A stretch of 64,000 nt of DNA, taken from NCBI RefSeq assembly GCF_022539505.1, contig NC_061510.1:270577687-270641686 (forward strand), in the 5' to 3' direction. A program made the position numbers and the translations under genes. The first letter of the stretch is position 1. The number at the start of each line of letters is the position of its first letter. The notes under the pieces are model-generated. The model saw nothing but the letters and a program-made list of their open reading frames with translations, was not told the DNA's origin and did no database searches. Shown here one piece after another: positions 1-9,739 of the stretch. Origin of the DNA: Lolium rigidum (taxonomy: Eukaryota > Streptophyta > Magnoliopsida > Poales > Poaceae).

Positions 1-565
1 AAACGGAAAAACCAACTCGTCAAAGTACACGTGCCGGGAAGTGAGGACACGATGGGAGACCGGGTCGTAATAGCGGTAGCCCTTGGTGTTGGCGGGGTAG
101 CCGAGAAACACACAAGGGAGAGAGCGTGGCGCAAGCTTATGCGCGGCGGTGGCAGCAGTGTTAGGATAACACCGGCAGCCGAAGATGCGAAGGTCATCAT
201 AGGCGGGCGGCGCACCGTAGAGGAGGTGATGAGGCATGTAGGACCAACGCACATGACACGGGCGAATGTTGACGAGGAGAGTCGTCGTGGCGAGAGCATC
301 CGGCTAGAATCGCGGGGGCATGGAGGCGTGGAACAGAAGGGTGCGGACGCAGTCGTTGACGGTACGAAGCATCCGTTCGGCACGGCCGTTCTGTGAAGAA
401 GTGTATGGACACGTGAGGCGGAAGACGGCGCCGTGGGTGGCGAGAAGTGAGCGAATGGTGATGTTGTCGAACTCCTTGCCGTTGTCAGTTTGTAAGGCGT
501 GGATGGGGTGACCGAAATGAGTGGAGGTGAAGGCGAAGAAGGCGGTGAGGGTGGCGGCGACAAAG
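1..565 (-). pseudogene. Ty1/copia pol fragment, integrase core to start of RT region
   Basis: Read on the minus strand this is a piece of a copia polyprotein. In order it shows the integrase stretch FVAATLTAFFAFTSTHFG, the second catalytic-Asp motif LQTDNGKEFDN, the region after the catalytic Glu with NGRAERMLRTVNDCVR, and the linker ending GYPANTKGYR, SRHVYFDEL before the window edge. In copia elements integrase precedes reverse transcriptase, so the RT part would lie outside the window to the left. Upstream similarity ends near 565, where an in-frame stop and unrelated GC-rich sequence begin, so gag, protease and the integrase zinc finger are missing. It cannot simply be the missing 5' half of the copia at 9551-10987, because the order on the minus strand is wrong for one collinear element. 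No LTR is visible beside it. Confidence 0.85.
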
Positions 566-1188
566 ACGGCGTGAAGCTAGACTTCGTGTTCGTGGATGTG
601 ATGGTGTACCCGTTCTTTGGCTCCGACCTCCCGCGCTTCCCACACGCCGACAACAGCTGAATCATCGAGCTTGACTTCACGCAGACAGGGATCATCGTCG
701 GAGGTCGGGCTGGTGCCGGATGCGATGTGTGGCCGCGCCAGCGGAATCATCGAGCTTGACTTGACGCAGTCCAACGCGCCCCCACTCCTAGCCACAGAGT
801 TTCGTCGGTAGATGTTGGGGCGATGCCGGAACAGACCATCAAGGACGCGTCCCGGAAGGGCCGCTTCGCCAAGCACACCGACGACACTGACGCCGATGCC
901 GACGCGGCCTGCGTGCTCGACTTTGGCAAACTACGGCGTCGTGCCCATCTTCTGAGGCCGCGAGAGCGACCAGAACGCTGGCCGGGTGCCCACTAATCGT
1001 CGTCCCGCGGTTCTCCTCTGTCTATGCGCCATCGCTGGTCGCCGTCTCCGCAAGCAGTCGTGTCGCCGCCGTTGCGAGCCGTGCGCGCTGCGACCTGACC
1101 CGACCTGGTCCATGGAGAACTGCCTCCGCTGTGGCGTGGTTGCAGCGTCCAGCAGAAGAGGCAAACATTTATTGATGGAGTAATTAAT
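566..1188. other. GC-rich unassigned stretch with a 25-bp direct repeat
   Basis: No recognisable domain in any frame. The sequence is GC-rich and gene-like but broken by stops. A 25-bp segment beginning AATCATCGAGCTTGACTT occurs at 660-684 and again at 745-769 with one mismatch, 85 bp apart. It could be the remnant of a captured exon or of the copia neighbour. I cannot assign a function. Confidence 0.4.
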
Positions 1189-1190
1189 TA

Positions 1191-1495
1191 CTCCCTCCGT
1201 CCCAGTTCGCAAGGTAAATTCCCAAAAAATATTTGTCCCAAAATCCCTCACCTCCTAGGCACATTTTGCATTTAATGTGGGAGTAAACTAATTCATTTTT
1301 GCATGCAAACACTCCTCTTTTCATTTCCTACCACGTACTAGTACTCCATGCATGTGAAACCACCGCGTACTAGTACTCCATGCATGTGAAAGGCAAAGTT
1401 TTTGCATGTTTTAACGTGCAAATTTAGAGCCAATGAGAATTCACCTTGGGCCAAGATATTTGAAAACTTTGCCTTGCGAACTGGGACTGAGGGAG
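1191..1495. mobile_element. Stowaway (Tc1/mariner) MITE, 305 bp
   Basis: The element starts CTCCCTCCGTCCCAGTTCGC and ends with the inverted copy, GCGAACTGGGACTGAGGGAG, and is flanked by the TA duplication expected for Stowaway at 1189-1190 and 1496-1497. It has no coding capacity, as usual for a MITE. Inside is a 26-bp direct repeat (1334-1359 and 1366-1391, beginning CGTACTAGTACTCCATGC), so the interior has been locally duplicated. It lies just beyond the 3' end of the NLR relic, a typical gene-flank position for Stowaway. Confidence 0.92.
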
Positions 1496-1639
1496 TATTT
1501 TATCATCTCTCTCCATAAAGGAGGCCCACATACGTATTTATTGTCCATTTGTTACCTGCAATACAGGAAAACACACTCCAGCAGTGGACCCCACACGAGT
1601 TGCTGGACCAATGAGAGGCTGATTTGAGGCAGGATCACA
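1496..1639. other. Short non-coding flank of the NLR relic
   Basis: About 140 bp between the MITE and the last recognisable LRR codons of the NLR relic. Nothing recognisable was seen. Confidence 0.5.
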
Positions 1640-3060
1640 TGCCGCCGGGTTCTATATATCCACTCTTTGTGAGTTGCCTCGTGTATTGGGCAATTCCTCT
1701 AGCTTTGCGTGGACCCATACATCCAGTACCTGAAGGGAATGGAGGGCCCCACATATATCTGGAGAGATCATCAAATTGATGTTACCGCAGTCAAGCAGTC
1801 AACAAGTCTTAACTTCCTGAGGGAGAGTAGGTGGTGAAGAAAACCCCAGTGATGAAGAGACATGTCGCTGTCTCCAGCTGTCACTGTCAGACAATCAATA
1901 TGTGCCATGCTCTCCCGCTGTGGTAGGAGCACATTATCGCTTTTCTTTACAGACCAAGATGCTGCCCTGGTGTGGTCTTATCCTCAACTTGGAGCAATCA
2001 TGTATGCACACTTCTTTAATCTCATTCACACTCGTCCTCGCCACTCAAGTATGATGTGTCCCATTCTTTCAGGATTTTCATTCTGACGAGCTTAATCTCT
2101 CGGAGGTTTGGTAGTTGGCAAAGGGGCGGTACACTCTTGCAGTTTGGTAAATCCTTTATCGTCAGCTTGACAAGATTAGGGAGATGGTTGCTCATACTCA
2201 TTAGCCAGTGTGGAAAGCCAACACTGCATTAGCCATCTATTTCAAATCTCTGCAAAGTGGTTGGTGGCACTAGCTCCGTCAGCAACTTCATGTCATTCAC
2301 GGATCTATTTTCACGATTGGTCCACGATAAAGTTAATCCTAGGATGGTATGTTTCTCACTGACATTTATATTGCGTGTCTCTTCTTGGGACTTCACATTT
2401 TCAAGCCACAAGATTGACAGCTCAGCATGACTTGCATGCTTAAGCAAATAGATGTTACTGCTATGTCACCTGCGTACACATGAAAGTCCAGCAACCTGGC
2501 ACCTGGCCCTTTTAAATAAATATTGTCGACACACTCTGGAAACCTAATAACTTCACTGCAATAATCAAGGACCAGCTTGCTCAGGTGGCTTGCACGACCT
2601 GGTATTATAAGAGGATAATCATTCTGAGACAAATCCAGCTGCTTCATATTGGGAAGGGTGCATATACGGTCAATGAAACTCTCAGTTTGATCCCTTGAGT
2701 TGTCGCCATCAAAGATATACTGGAAGCATTGTGATAGATTAAATATCGGAGTGCGATGAGATTGATGATGACATCTGGCAGCCCTCTGAGTTTTTGACAT
2801 AATTGTAAACCCAAATATTGGAGTTTAGTTAGGCTACTCAAAGCTTTGGGTACTCCTGAAACACGATAGCAGCCTGATAAATCCAGGTATACCAACTCTC
2901 TCGGCTCTGCAAATGACAATGAGAGTTCTTTTAGTCCCGAACAACCAGATAAGTCAAGATGCATCAGACCTTTCATTTCACCAATCGAGGCTGGCAATAC
3001 TCTAAGACCATGGAAATTAGTTAACAGTATAATGGAACCACCACAGCCTCTCCACAGCGA
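1640..3060 (-). pseudogene. NLR relic: distal leucine-rich repeats
   Basis: LRR units are readable in several frames: FHGLRVLPASIGEMKGLMHL and LDLSGCSGLKEL near 3050-2930, VPKALSSLTKLQYLGLQLC near 2860-2800, DRICTLPNMKQLDLSQNDYP near 2680-2620, LVPPTTLQRFEIDG near 2270-2230, LREIKLVRMKILKEWDTSYL near 2110-2050, and LHHWGFLHHLLSLRKLRLVD near 1850-1790. The last recognisable piece is LQVLDVWVHAKLEELPN near 1730-1680. Frameshifts and stops separate the pieces. Length and order are those of a complete CNL C-terminus, so this was a full-length gene before decay. 3061-3139 is a transition zone without LRR character. Confidence 0.85.
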
Positions 3061-3632
3061 TTTAGCTCTCTTAACCGTCCGATTACATATACCTACGTCC
3101 CAGATCGTCACTTCTCGCCCGAACAGTCGCTGCGGCATCTCTCGTCATCAATTCGCACTAAATGGACCGGCCCCATTTTAAGGGGATGCTACTGGGCAGA
3201 CCTATTTCGGCAGCCTCTCGTTCACCAGGCCTTGTGGTGTGGGCCTGTGGGTTGGTTGCTGCGACGGCCCAGTGGATATCTCTTCTTCTGCAGCCCAGCA
3301 AAATCTCAGTCATTCGGTTGTTCACCTTCTCCATCCCTTCGAATCATGCGAAACCGGCTGTTTATTACGGAGTAAAATGGCGAGGCGACGAAGATCTACC
3401 GTTTCCATTCTGTAAGCATTGATGGTAGCGGAGGTGGAGCTACGTTACTACCCGGTTGCCTCCTTTCTTTTTGCTAGGCCAGTCCATATATCTTGCACCT
3501 CCCATTTGTCTTTCTCACATCCATTCGACCACAAGGAACTAATTTGTTCAGGCATACTCTATGGAGCTGGTTCTAGGCGATCGTGACGACGTGTGTCAGA
3601 GGTCAAGGAGAGGTATGCTAAGGTGTGTCTGA

Positions 3633-3809
3633 CTTGCCTCCCTTGCACCGCCCCTCACTGGTCATCTATCCTCCGCTACAGCTTCCGTTCATCAGTGGAT
3701 GAAGGGTGTCATCTCCCTCGATTCTGCCATGGACCCCGAGTACTGGGAAATCATCAGCACCTTCCTACACCAAGGCCCCCACCTACGTCTCCAAGAGCTG
3801 TATTATTGA
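3633..3809 (+). pseudogene. Possible captured exon, unrecognised
   Basis: A 58-codon open stretch that includes the natural-looking segment MKGVISLDSAMDPEYWEI and HQGPHLRLQELYY before a stop. Composition looks like real protein rather than chance, but no domain is recognisable. It lies on the strand opposite to the NLR, inside the insert, so it may be a gene fragment carried by the inserted element. An overlapping 162-codon frame (3593-4081) is Pro/Ser-rich and less convincing. Confidence 0.3.
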
Positions 3810-4331
3810 TCTTTTTCCCCGTCCCAACTCCCAAGTATGTGATGCTTGGTTCTTCTTGTTTCTTAATTCTTATCAGTTCCTACTTGGGATGCCCTGGTTG
3901 TTTTTTGGTCTCCATGGATACAATTGGAAGTAAGACACAACCAGCAACAGGGTATGGAATTGTAGACCAGCATCCGTTCCGTCATAAAGTTATATATGTC
4001 AGTTTGATATTGTTTTTTTGTTCTGACTGTTTTGGAAAAGAAAAGGTCACGGTCAAAGATCTGCCCAGTCTAAACTTCTAGCTTTTGTTCTGATGATTAA
4101 ATGTGTCCTCTTGTGAATTAGATGTGTCAACTCGTACAAAATTTATAAAGAGTATGATTCCTATTTAGCATATTGTCTAATTTTCTCACTAACACAAATG
4201 GATATCCTTGCCCCTTCCGTACAAAAAAATATTCCTCAAAGCCTCGGAACCCATATGGGGGCAATGCCTTTAGAGAATTGAAGTGAAAAAATGCCTTAAC
4301 AGGTTCGGAACCTACCAAGGAACTAAAATTG

Positions 4332-4413
4332 CTCCTTCCATTCCAAAATCCTTGTCGTGGCTTTAGTTCAAATTTGAATTAAAATTGCGACAAGAATTAT
4401 GGAACGGAGGGAG
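4332..4413. mobile_element. Very short Stowaway-like MITE, 82 bp
   Basis: The ends CTCCTTCCATTCCAAAATCC and, inverted, CTCCCTCCGTTCCATAATTC pair over about 28 bp with a few mismatches, and TA follows the right end at 4414-4415. The left flank is TG rather than TA, so the target site has mutated. At 82 bp it is almost nothing but two inverted arms. Confidence 0.75.
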
Positions 4414-4662
4414 TAGAATTTAGATGGTATATGAACCTTGTTCACTAATGGTAGGGACATAAATGGTTATTTTTTTCTTTAATTTTTTATGCTTGAATCT
4501 GCTACAATTCCAGTTTGCTGCACACAATCCAGCTTGTATCATATTTGCTTAAACACACCTAAATCACAAAGGCAAATAAGATTTGTTTTGTTCAGTAATT
4601 GGTCGATCACCCTTTGTGTATGCCATTGACACTGACCTTTCTGCATCATTTCTGACTTTCAG

Positions 4663-4800
4663 ATAGGGGGAGCAGAAAGAATCATACTACAGGAGATGCA
4701 AGAAGTTCTTTCTACGGAGGAGTTGTCTGTTGCTATTAGATCCACGAAGATGAAGGGATTTGAGAGCTTTACAAGGATTCTGGAGGAACATAAAGCTTAA
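4663..4800 (+). pseudogene. Possible captured last exon, unrecognised
   Basis: Immediately after a splice-acceptor-like TTTCTGACTTTCAG there are 45 open codons containing GGAERIILQEMQEVLSTEEL and a helical, charged tail ending EEHKA before TAA. It looks like a terminal exon. It may belong with the open stretch at 3633-3809. I cannot name the gene. Confidence 0.35.
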
Positions 4801-5394
4801 GCATTGCCTGGATAAATTTGAGCATATCCTTAATTTTCTGCTCTCGGATTTTCTGGAAGCTTGGTTATTGAGCTGTGTGTACTGTGTTGTCAGCTACAGA
4901 GTTGTACTTGCGTCCAGGAATCTTCAACAATTCTCGAAATTACAGTTTGAAGAAAATCATAAAGATTATGGAGAAAGCTTCAGTTCTAGGTCCACCTGAA
5001 TTATCTGCCAAATGATGCAGAGGCAGCAGTGCCACACCGTCAACCTTGGCCTCAAAATTATAGTTGAAAGCTTTGTGGATGCTTATACTTGAAACTCCCT
5101 ATTACTTGTGATACAAACATCCCCTTAATTAAACCATCCCGTTCTGCTACTATAATATTAGAAGTTATGCAAATAAAATTTTCTATTAGCTCATCCCTGA
5201 AAATCTTTGTCATAATTTATGCACTACTATGCTTTACAAATTACGAAACGCTATATCTAAAGCTGAACTCAACAAAAAATTCAATCCGAACTGATTTGTT
5301 GTTGTGTTCATATTTGTCAAATAGTTATACTGTTATTTTGACAAGATGGATGGGCGCTGCAACGCGCGCTTTCATGTTCTAGTGAATTGTAAGA

Positions 5395-5770
5395 TAATTC
5401 AACTTCGAGAGCATACCAACTTGGAACCTTACCACATGAAAGGCTAAGATACCTCAATTGCTTCAGCTGACAAATAGAAACTGTCAAATCATGCACACCG
5501 TCTATGCTTAAATCTAAGACACGAACTTGCTTAGCTAATGAAAATGCATCACTTTTTGAAACTTTATCTGCAAAATGCAGCGACCTTATTTTTGCAGGTG
5601 AATTTGTGGACGACTTCAATGGCATCCTACAATCTGTCAGCCATGCATAGCGGCAGTTGGGGCCCTCTAAGTTATATTCGTCAGCCATGACCGATCTTGC
5701 CGGGTCATACACCAGATCATGCATCATGAACCATGTAGCGCTTTTTTTGTCTATCATATGGAATGTCAAT
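5395..5770 (-). pseudogene. NLR relic: MHD motif and first leucine-rich repeats
   Basis: The exon opens right after the acceptor CCTGCAG and soon shows FMMHDLVYDPARSVM, the MHD motif that closes the NB-ARC switch. Sequences typical of grass NLRs follow: LTDCRMPLKS, SPAKIRSLHF, QVRVLDLSIDGVHDL, SICQLKQLRYLSL. The LRR breaks off near 5395 at a junction with foreign DNA that begins on the minus strand with CACTAGAACATGAAAGCG. The MHD triplet itself is intact. Confidence 0.9.
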
Positions 5771-6034
5771 CTGCAGGAATAACATATAATAGTGTAAGAC
5801 TTCGGGTTTTCCCCTATTAGCAATTGGAAGTAATAAAATAAGTGAATTGCTAACTGGATTCTATTCTTCGTCTACAACTCAAAGTTTATAACTTTGCTGA
5901 GTTTTCCATTCAATTTATTGCATTTTTACCTTTTTTCCTACGTCTACAGTTTCTTTTGTAATCTCTAACTATTTTTTTCTTCTAATCATTGTCATTTTCA
6001 TCTAATGCCCTTCCACTATAAAAAAATAAATAAG

Positions 6035-6498
6035 GAAATAGTCTACATAGAACTGTAAGACCTGGTCTCTAGACTACTAACATATTGCGATTTAAGTATG
6101 GAATACAGTGAGGAACAACTGTATTCGGGAGAGGATCCTTCATAAATTGATTATGAGGTGCAGCAAATTAACGCGACAATGTAACAAATTATGTGTCTCT
6201 CTCCATAATATATCTAAATCTTTAAAAGTGGCTCAACACAGCAGTTTGCATCGATTCACAATTAAGAACACATTTATGTTGTTAAAAAACCATGAACATA
6301 CACTTATTGTAAGGATTCGATATTATCAAAACAACCGTGACGAAACAGATTTGACTACCTCAGGTATGCGAAACTCAAAAACTCCAACCATTCCTCGAGC
6401 AAAGAAAAAAAGTAACAACAAACTAATTATAAACAAATCTCTGCATGGAGAAAATGAGTTGGAATCGCAGAGCTAGAGTCAGAGTCAACGAGGCTCTA
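6035..6498. repeat. Intron duplication, copy 1
   Basis: This ~460-bp AT-rich segment shares a long run of similarity with 7738-8316: a leading block around TAGACTACTA, a middle block GAGGTGCAGCAAATTAACG, and an end block GAATCGCAGAGCTAGAGTCA followed by GTCAACGAGGCTCTA. Copy 2 carries about 130 bp that copy 1 lacks. The copia-like element lies directly between the two copies. Confidence 0.8.
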
Positions 6499-7717
6499 TG
6501 TTAGAGTACGTAATGGGCTTAGTGTTAGAGTACGTCATGGGCTTGGCTATAGCCCATTAGTCTTAGGGTTAACCCTCTATATAAGGAGAGGAGACGTATC
6601 AATCTAATCAAGCAAGAATTAAGAAGGTAATCCCTTTCCTCCCACCATCTCCGGGCCGAGTCCTACCTCGGCGCCGGGGTCCCTCTTCTCCAGCAGCCGG
6701 CCGCCTTCTTCCCCACCGGGACGCTGCAGCAGCAGCTGCCGCCGCCACAAACGCCGCCGCTGCAGCTGCTGTCCTCACCGACGCCGTCCCTGCCTTTCGG
6801 CGGTGTGGGAGCGACCTTGGCCCCGGGCTCTACATCGACACCGCCCGGGATGCCCTTCCACCAGGTCTGTTTCCCTCCGTCGCCGTCACCGCTTCTGGCT
6901 TGGATCGCTATCCGCCACGTGTCGGCGGTGGTGAGGCTGCAGGCTTCTGCGCGCGGCCTCCTAGTGCGTCGGGGTGTGCGGGAGATGCGTGATCTGCAGC
7001 TGCAGCTCCTCCAAGTTGCGCTTCGTTGCACAACGGACCTCGATCTCGTCCGCTGCGTCGGGGATCTTGGGCGTGCGGTTTCCCCCACGGGCGGGGGACA
7101 TACTGTTTTTTCTGCGGGCAGCGTCCTCAAAGTCTGCGACCTTGACAGTCATCCGGCGGTGAGAAGGCATGGTGTCACCGACAGGAGCGCACCGCGTAGC
7201 ACCACTGCATTCCGCCGCCGGCCGCCGTGCGGGCTCCTTTTGTCCCGCTGGTTTCCATGGGATCCAGGTGGCTGTACAGGTGCACGTCCGACGGGTGGAT
7301 GGTGTCCACTTTATGTTCAGGGGTCAACAATAAAGCGTCCCAGTCCATTTCAGGTTGAGAGTAATAAAACAAGCCGAGATGTAAAAGGCTCGTTTTTAGG
7401 TGTTCGGTTTGTGTTGCGTCGAGTCATGGTTTGTTTAGGTTGGAGCTCGAGGACGAGCTGCATGTCCAGTTGGGGTGTAGTGTTAGAGTACGTAATGGGC
7501 TTAGTGTTAGAATACGTCATGGGCTTGGCTATGACCCATTAGTCTTAGGGTTAACTCTCTATATAAGGAGAGGAGACGTATCAATCTGGTCAAGCAAGAA
7601 TTAAGAAGGAAACCCCTTCCCTCTTGCAACCGGCCGTGGGCAAAAGGCCCCCCGGCCGGCCTTCTCGCGCCCTCGCAGCCCTCTCTCTCCCTCCCAAACC
7701 CTAGCAGCCACGTAACA
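6499..7717 (+). mobile_element. Non-autonomous copia-like LTR element in the NLR intron
   Basis: Two LTR-like ends start TGTTAGAGTACGTAATGGGC at 6499 and 7481; the second runs to CACGTAACA at 7717 (237 bp). Each has a TATA box (TATATAAG at 6578-6585 in the first). A purine-rich GTTGGGGTG precedes the 3' LTR. The two LTRs agree for about 130 bp, then the 5' copy diverges, so the 5' LTR and primer-site region were replaced or deleted. The interior has no gag or pol motifs. It carries part of an ORF (see 6805-7542). The flanking 5-mers are CTCTA and CTATC, which do not match, so the target duplication is lost or the ends are slightly misplaced. Confidence 0.7.
6805..7542 (+). CDS. Unrecognised ORF of the copia-like element, IQ-like helix
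   Basis: An open frame of 245 codons covers most of the interior and runs into the 3' LTR, so its C-terminus is LTR-encoded. The N-terminal third has AVVRLQASARGLLVRRGVRE, which resembles a calmodulin-binding IQ segment (hydrophobic, R-L-Q, A-x-R-G, R-R). Leu/Gln-rich helix follows. No zinc knuckle, protease, integrase or RT motif is visible. The strong GC bias could keep several frames open by chance; an antisense frame of 155 codons also exists. Similar ORFs are, from memory, common in grass repeats, but I cannot name this one. Whether it is translated is unknown. Confidence 0.4.
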   Translation: MGATLAPGSTSTPPGMPFHQVCFPPSPSPLLAWIAIRHVSAVVRLQASARGLLVRRGVREMRDLQLQLLQVALRCTTDLDLVRCVGDLGRAVSPTGGGHTVFSAGSVLKVCDLDSHPAVRRHGVTDRSAPRSTTAFRRRPPCGLLLSRWFPWDPGGCTGARPTGGWCPLYVQGSTIKRPSPFQVESNKTSRDVKGSFLGVRFVLRRVMVCLGWSSRTSCMSSWGVVLEYVMGLVLEYVMGLAMTH

Positions 7718-7737
7718 CTATCACATATTGCAATTAA

Positions 7738-8316
7738 AATATAGAAAAAGTCTATATAGAACTGTCACATCTAGTCTCTAGACTACTATCGTATTGCAAC
7801 TTAAATATGGAATACAGTGAGGAATAGTGGTATACGGGTAGTAGGTTCCATCGACAATTGATGATGAGGTGCAGCAAATTAACGAGACCGAGTAAAATAT
7901 TATGTCTCTCTCCATAAGATATTTAAAATTTTGGAAGTGGCTCAAGATGCCGTAGCAATTCAAATCCGTTCGTGTTTCCAACAAGACTATAACTACCGGA
8001 GACATGGATGCAGCAACACGGAGAGAAATCAAAGCCACTATTTCCTACTGTTTTGCAACGACACACAGGTAAGAACACATTTAAGTTGTTAAAAAACCCA
8101 TTAACAACACAAACTTAATGTAAGGATTCGAGATTAACAGAACCACGATGAAACAGATTTGACTACCTCAGGTATACGAAACTCAAAAACACGAACTGTT
8201 CCTCGAGCAAAAATAGATAAATAATAATAACAACACACTAATAATAAACAAAACTGTGCGTGGGGAAGATGAGTTGGAATCGCAGAGCTGGAGTCAGAGT
8301 CAACGAGGCTCTACAA
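7738..8316. repeat. Intron duplication, copy 2
   Basis: Partner of 6035-6498. It contains an extra ~130-bp block (about 7946-8065, around GGAGACATGGATGCAGCAAC) and ends with the same GTCAACGAGGCTCTA motif, here continuous with intron sequence rather than with an LTR. Confidence 0.8.
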
Positions 8317-8662
8317 TATTTGCATCATGCAATATTTATCCTATGAGTAAAAAAATAATGATATGCAGTCAATAAATACAAACCTCAAGTAATCAAAGAG
8401 AAAATGTCAAGTGTTTAGTATTTCGCATTTACATTTTAAAATATTTATAGTCTCTACATAGAAACATGATCAAAGATTGCAATGACACATGTATATTTTT
8501 AAATATCAGCCATTTAAAAACAGAAGTAGTAAAGTGGTTACTCCAACATAATGCATGGAAAGGTTTCGCAAAAAAATACTCTCCCCATCAATATGAAAAA
8601 ACATTATTTGAATGAAATAAGACGACACTTAGTTGTGTAGGTCTTGTGTAACAGTAACTCAC

Positions 8663-9550
8663 CTTTGAATGTTGAAGAAATGACATATCCAGAAGCTTCG
8701 TAATATAACTCTCACTGAGCTGCCAGGTAGAGAATGTACTAGATGGCTCCATGAATCCAAGAGCAATCCATTGATGAATGAGTTCATCACTAATCATGCG
8801 GTGTCCTTTTGGAAAGATTGCACAATAAGAAAAGCATAACTTCAAGTGTGGAGGCATGAGGTTATAGCTTAACAACAAGGATGCAAGCACTTCATTTGTA
8901 GACGATGTTTCCTTGGACGCAGATAGATTCCAGATATGGTTGGATCTGATGGAATTCCACATCATATGTTTTAAATTTCAACATGTGTCCAAGTGATTGA
9001 GCAGCTAAAGCCACACCTCCGCACTTTTTTGCAATTTCCTTCCCAATAGGCTCCAAGCGCTCTCTGTCCTGCCTTTTTTCAAACATACTTTTCATCTTTA
9101 GTATATCCCAGCACATTTGATCTGACAAGGGAGGTAATTTGAATGAATCAACAATGCCAATTTCTTTTGCAATGCGGTTTTCGCGTGTGGTAACCACAAC
9201 CAGCACCTTGCTCCCCTCACTCTGCTTTAGCATGCTTTCAATTCTTGTAGTTGAGAAGGATTCCTCTCCCATAGGTCATCCAAAATGATCAGGATCCTCT
9301 TACCAGTAAACAGCCCTAAAAGATGAATATGAATACTATGCAAATCATCAGATATTTGACTCTCCAGTGATAGTTGTGATATTATGGTGTTGCCAATCTT
9401 TTTCAGTTCAAATTTCTGGGACACATAGACCCAAACCTTAGAGTATTCTTTGAACTCAGAATCATTAAAAACTAATCTCGCTAAGGTGGTTTTTCCAATG
9501 CCATCAATGCCGCATATGGGAAGGATGGTGATCCCTTGAGTGGTGCTCTC
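8663..9550 (-). pseudogene. NB-ARC exon of the NLR relic
   Basis: The NB-ARC motifs appear in order: P-loop GIDGIGKTTLARLVFND (near 9515-9465), RNBS-A KVWVYVSQKF, kinase-2 RILIILDDLWE, RNBS-B GSKVLVVVTTREN, GLPL-like CGGVALAAQSLG, RNBS-D LKLCFSYCAIFPKGHRM, and the winged-helix stretch LIHQWIALGFM. The motifs lie in three different frames. One frameshift is near 9240, just after the kinase-2/QLQELK segment, and another is near 8950, just after GHMLKFKTYD; both look like 1-2 bp deletions. The exon ends CAAAG followed by GTGAGT, a strong 5' splice site at 8663/8662. The P-loop is otherwise normal, so nucleotide binding was probably lost through frameshifts rather than through motif decay. Confidence 0.92.
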
Positions 9551-9686
9551 TGTAGAAAGGTATTGGAGATTGCACAACACCAATAGGGCCGGCTGCTCAT
9601 GTATATATAGGCGGACACATATACAATTACAGGTACAACCCTGAGAAAACACGGGGACCTATACCTATACAATATGTTACTCAACA
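9551..9686 (-). repeat. 3' LTR of the copia element, about 136 bp
   Basis: On the minus strand the LTR starts TGTTGAGTAACATATTG straight after a run of nine G (the polypurine tract, 9687-9695) and ends at CTACA beside NLR sequence. The short length is unusual but known for some copia families. The right-hand target duplication cannot be tested because the 5' LTR is missing, so the outer boundary is an estimate. Confidence 0.7.
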
Positions 9687-9739
9687 CCCCCCCCCGCGAG
9701 TCGAAGGGTCGGCACCGACACATAGACTGGAGCGAAACT

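Larger units (their letters stand above)
3140..5394. other. Foreign insert splitting the NLR leucine-rich repeats
   Basis: NLR coding similarity stops at 5395 and resumes near 3060, so about 2.2 kb of unrelated DNA lies within the LRR. The right edge reads, on the minus strand, CACTAGAACATGAAAGCG, which resembles a DNA-transposon terminus. No matching inverted end was found on the left, so the element type is unproven. The insert holds two short open stretches on the plus strand (3633-3809 and 4663-4800) and a small MITE (4332-4413). The rest (3140-3630, 3810-4330, 4414-4660, 4801-5394) shows nothing I recognise. Confidence 0.55.
5771..8662 (-). other. Long intron of the NLR relic, swollen by repeats
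   Basis: The donor GTGAGT (minus strand, 8662) and acceptor CCTGCAG (ending at 5771) frame a 2892-bp intron at the usual place between the end of NB-ARC and the MHD motif. The two exons do not join in the same reading phase, so either the splice sites shifted or a base was lost. The intron contains a non-autonomous copia-like element (6499-7717) and two related copies of a ~0.5 kb segment flanking it. 5824-6034 and 8317-8590 are AT-rich with nothing recognisable. Confidence 0.7.
1640..9550 (-). pseudogene. NLR disease-resistance gene relic (NB-ARC-LRR, CNL type)
   Basis: A minus-strand intracellular immune-receptor gene, now dead. From 5' to 3' it has an NB-ARC exon (9550-8663), a 2.9 kb intron, an exon with the MHD motif and first LRRs (5770 to about 5395), a 2.2 kb foreign insert, and the remaining LRRs (about 3060-1640). 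NLRs of this family bind nucleotide through NB-ARC and sense pathogen effectors through the LRR. The coiled-coil N-terminus is absent because a copia element abuts codons just before the P-loop. Two frameshifts in NB-ARC, a reading-phase mismatch across the intron, the split LRR and stops in the C-terminal LRR all argue against function. The LRR style (LDLSGCSGLKEL, LVPPTTLQRFEIDG) matches grass RGA-like CNLs. The family call is secure; orthology to any named gene is not. Confidence 0.93.
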
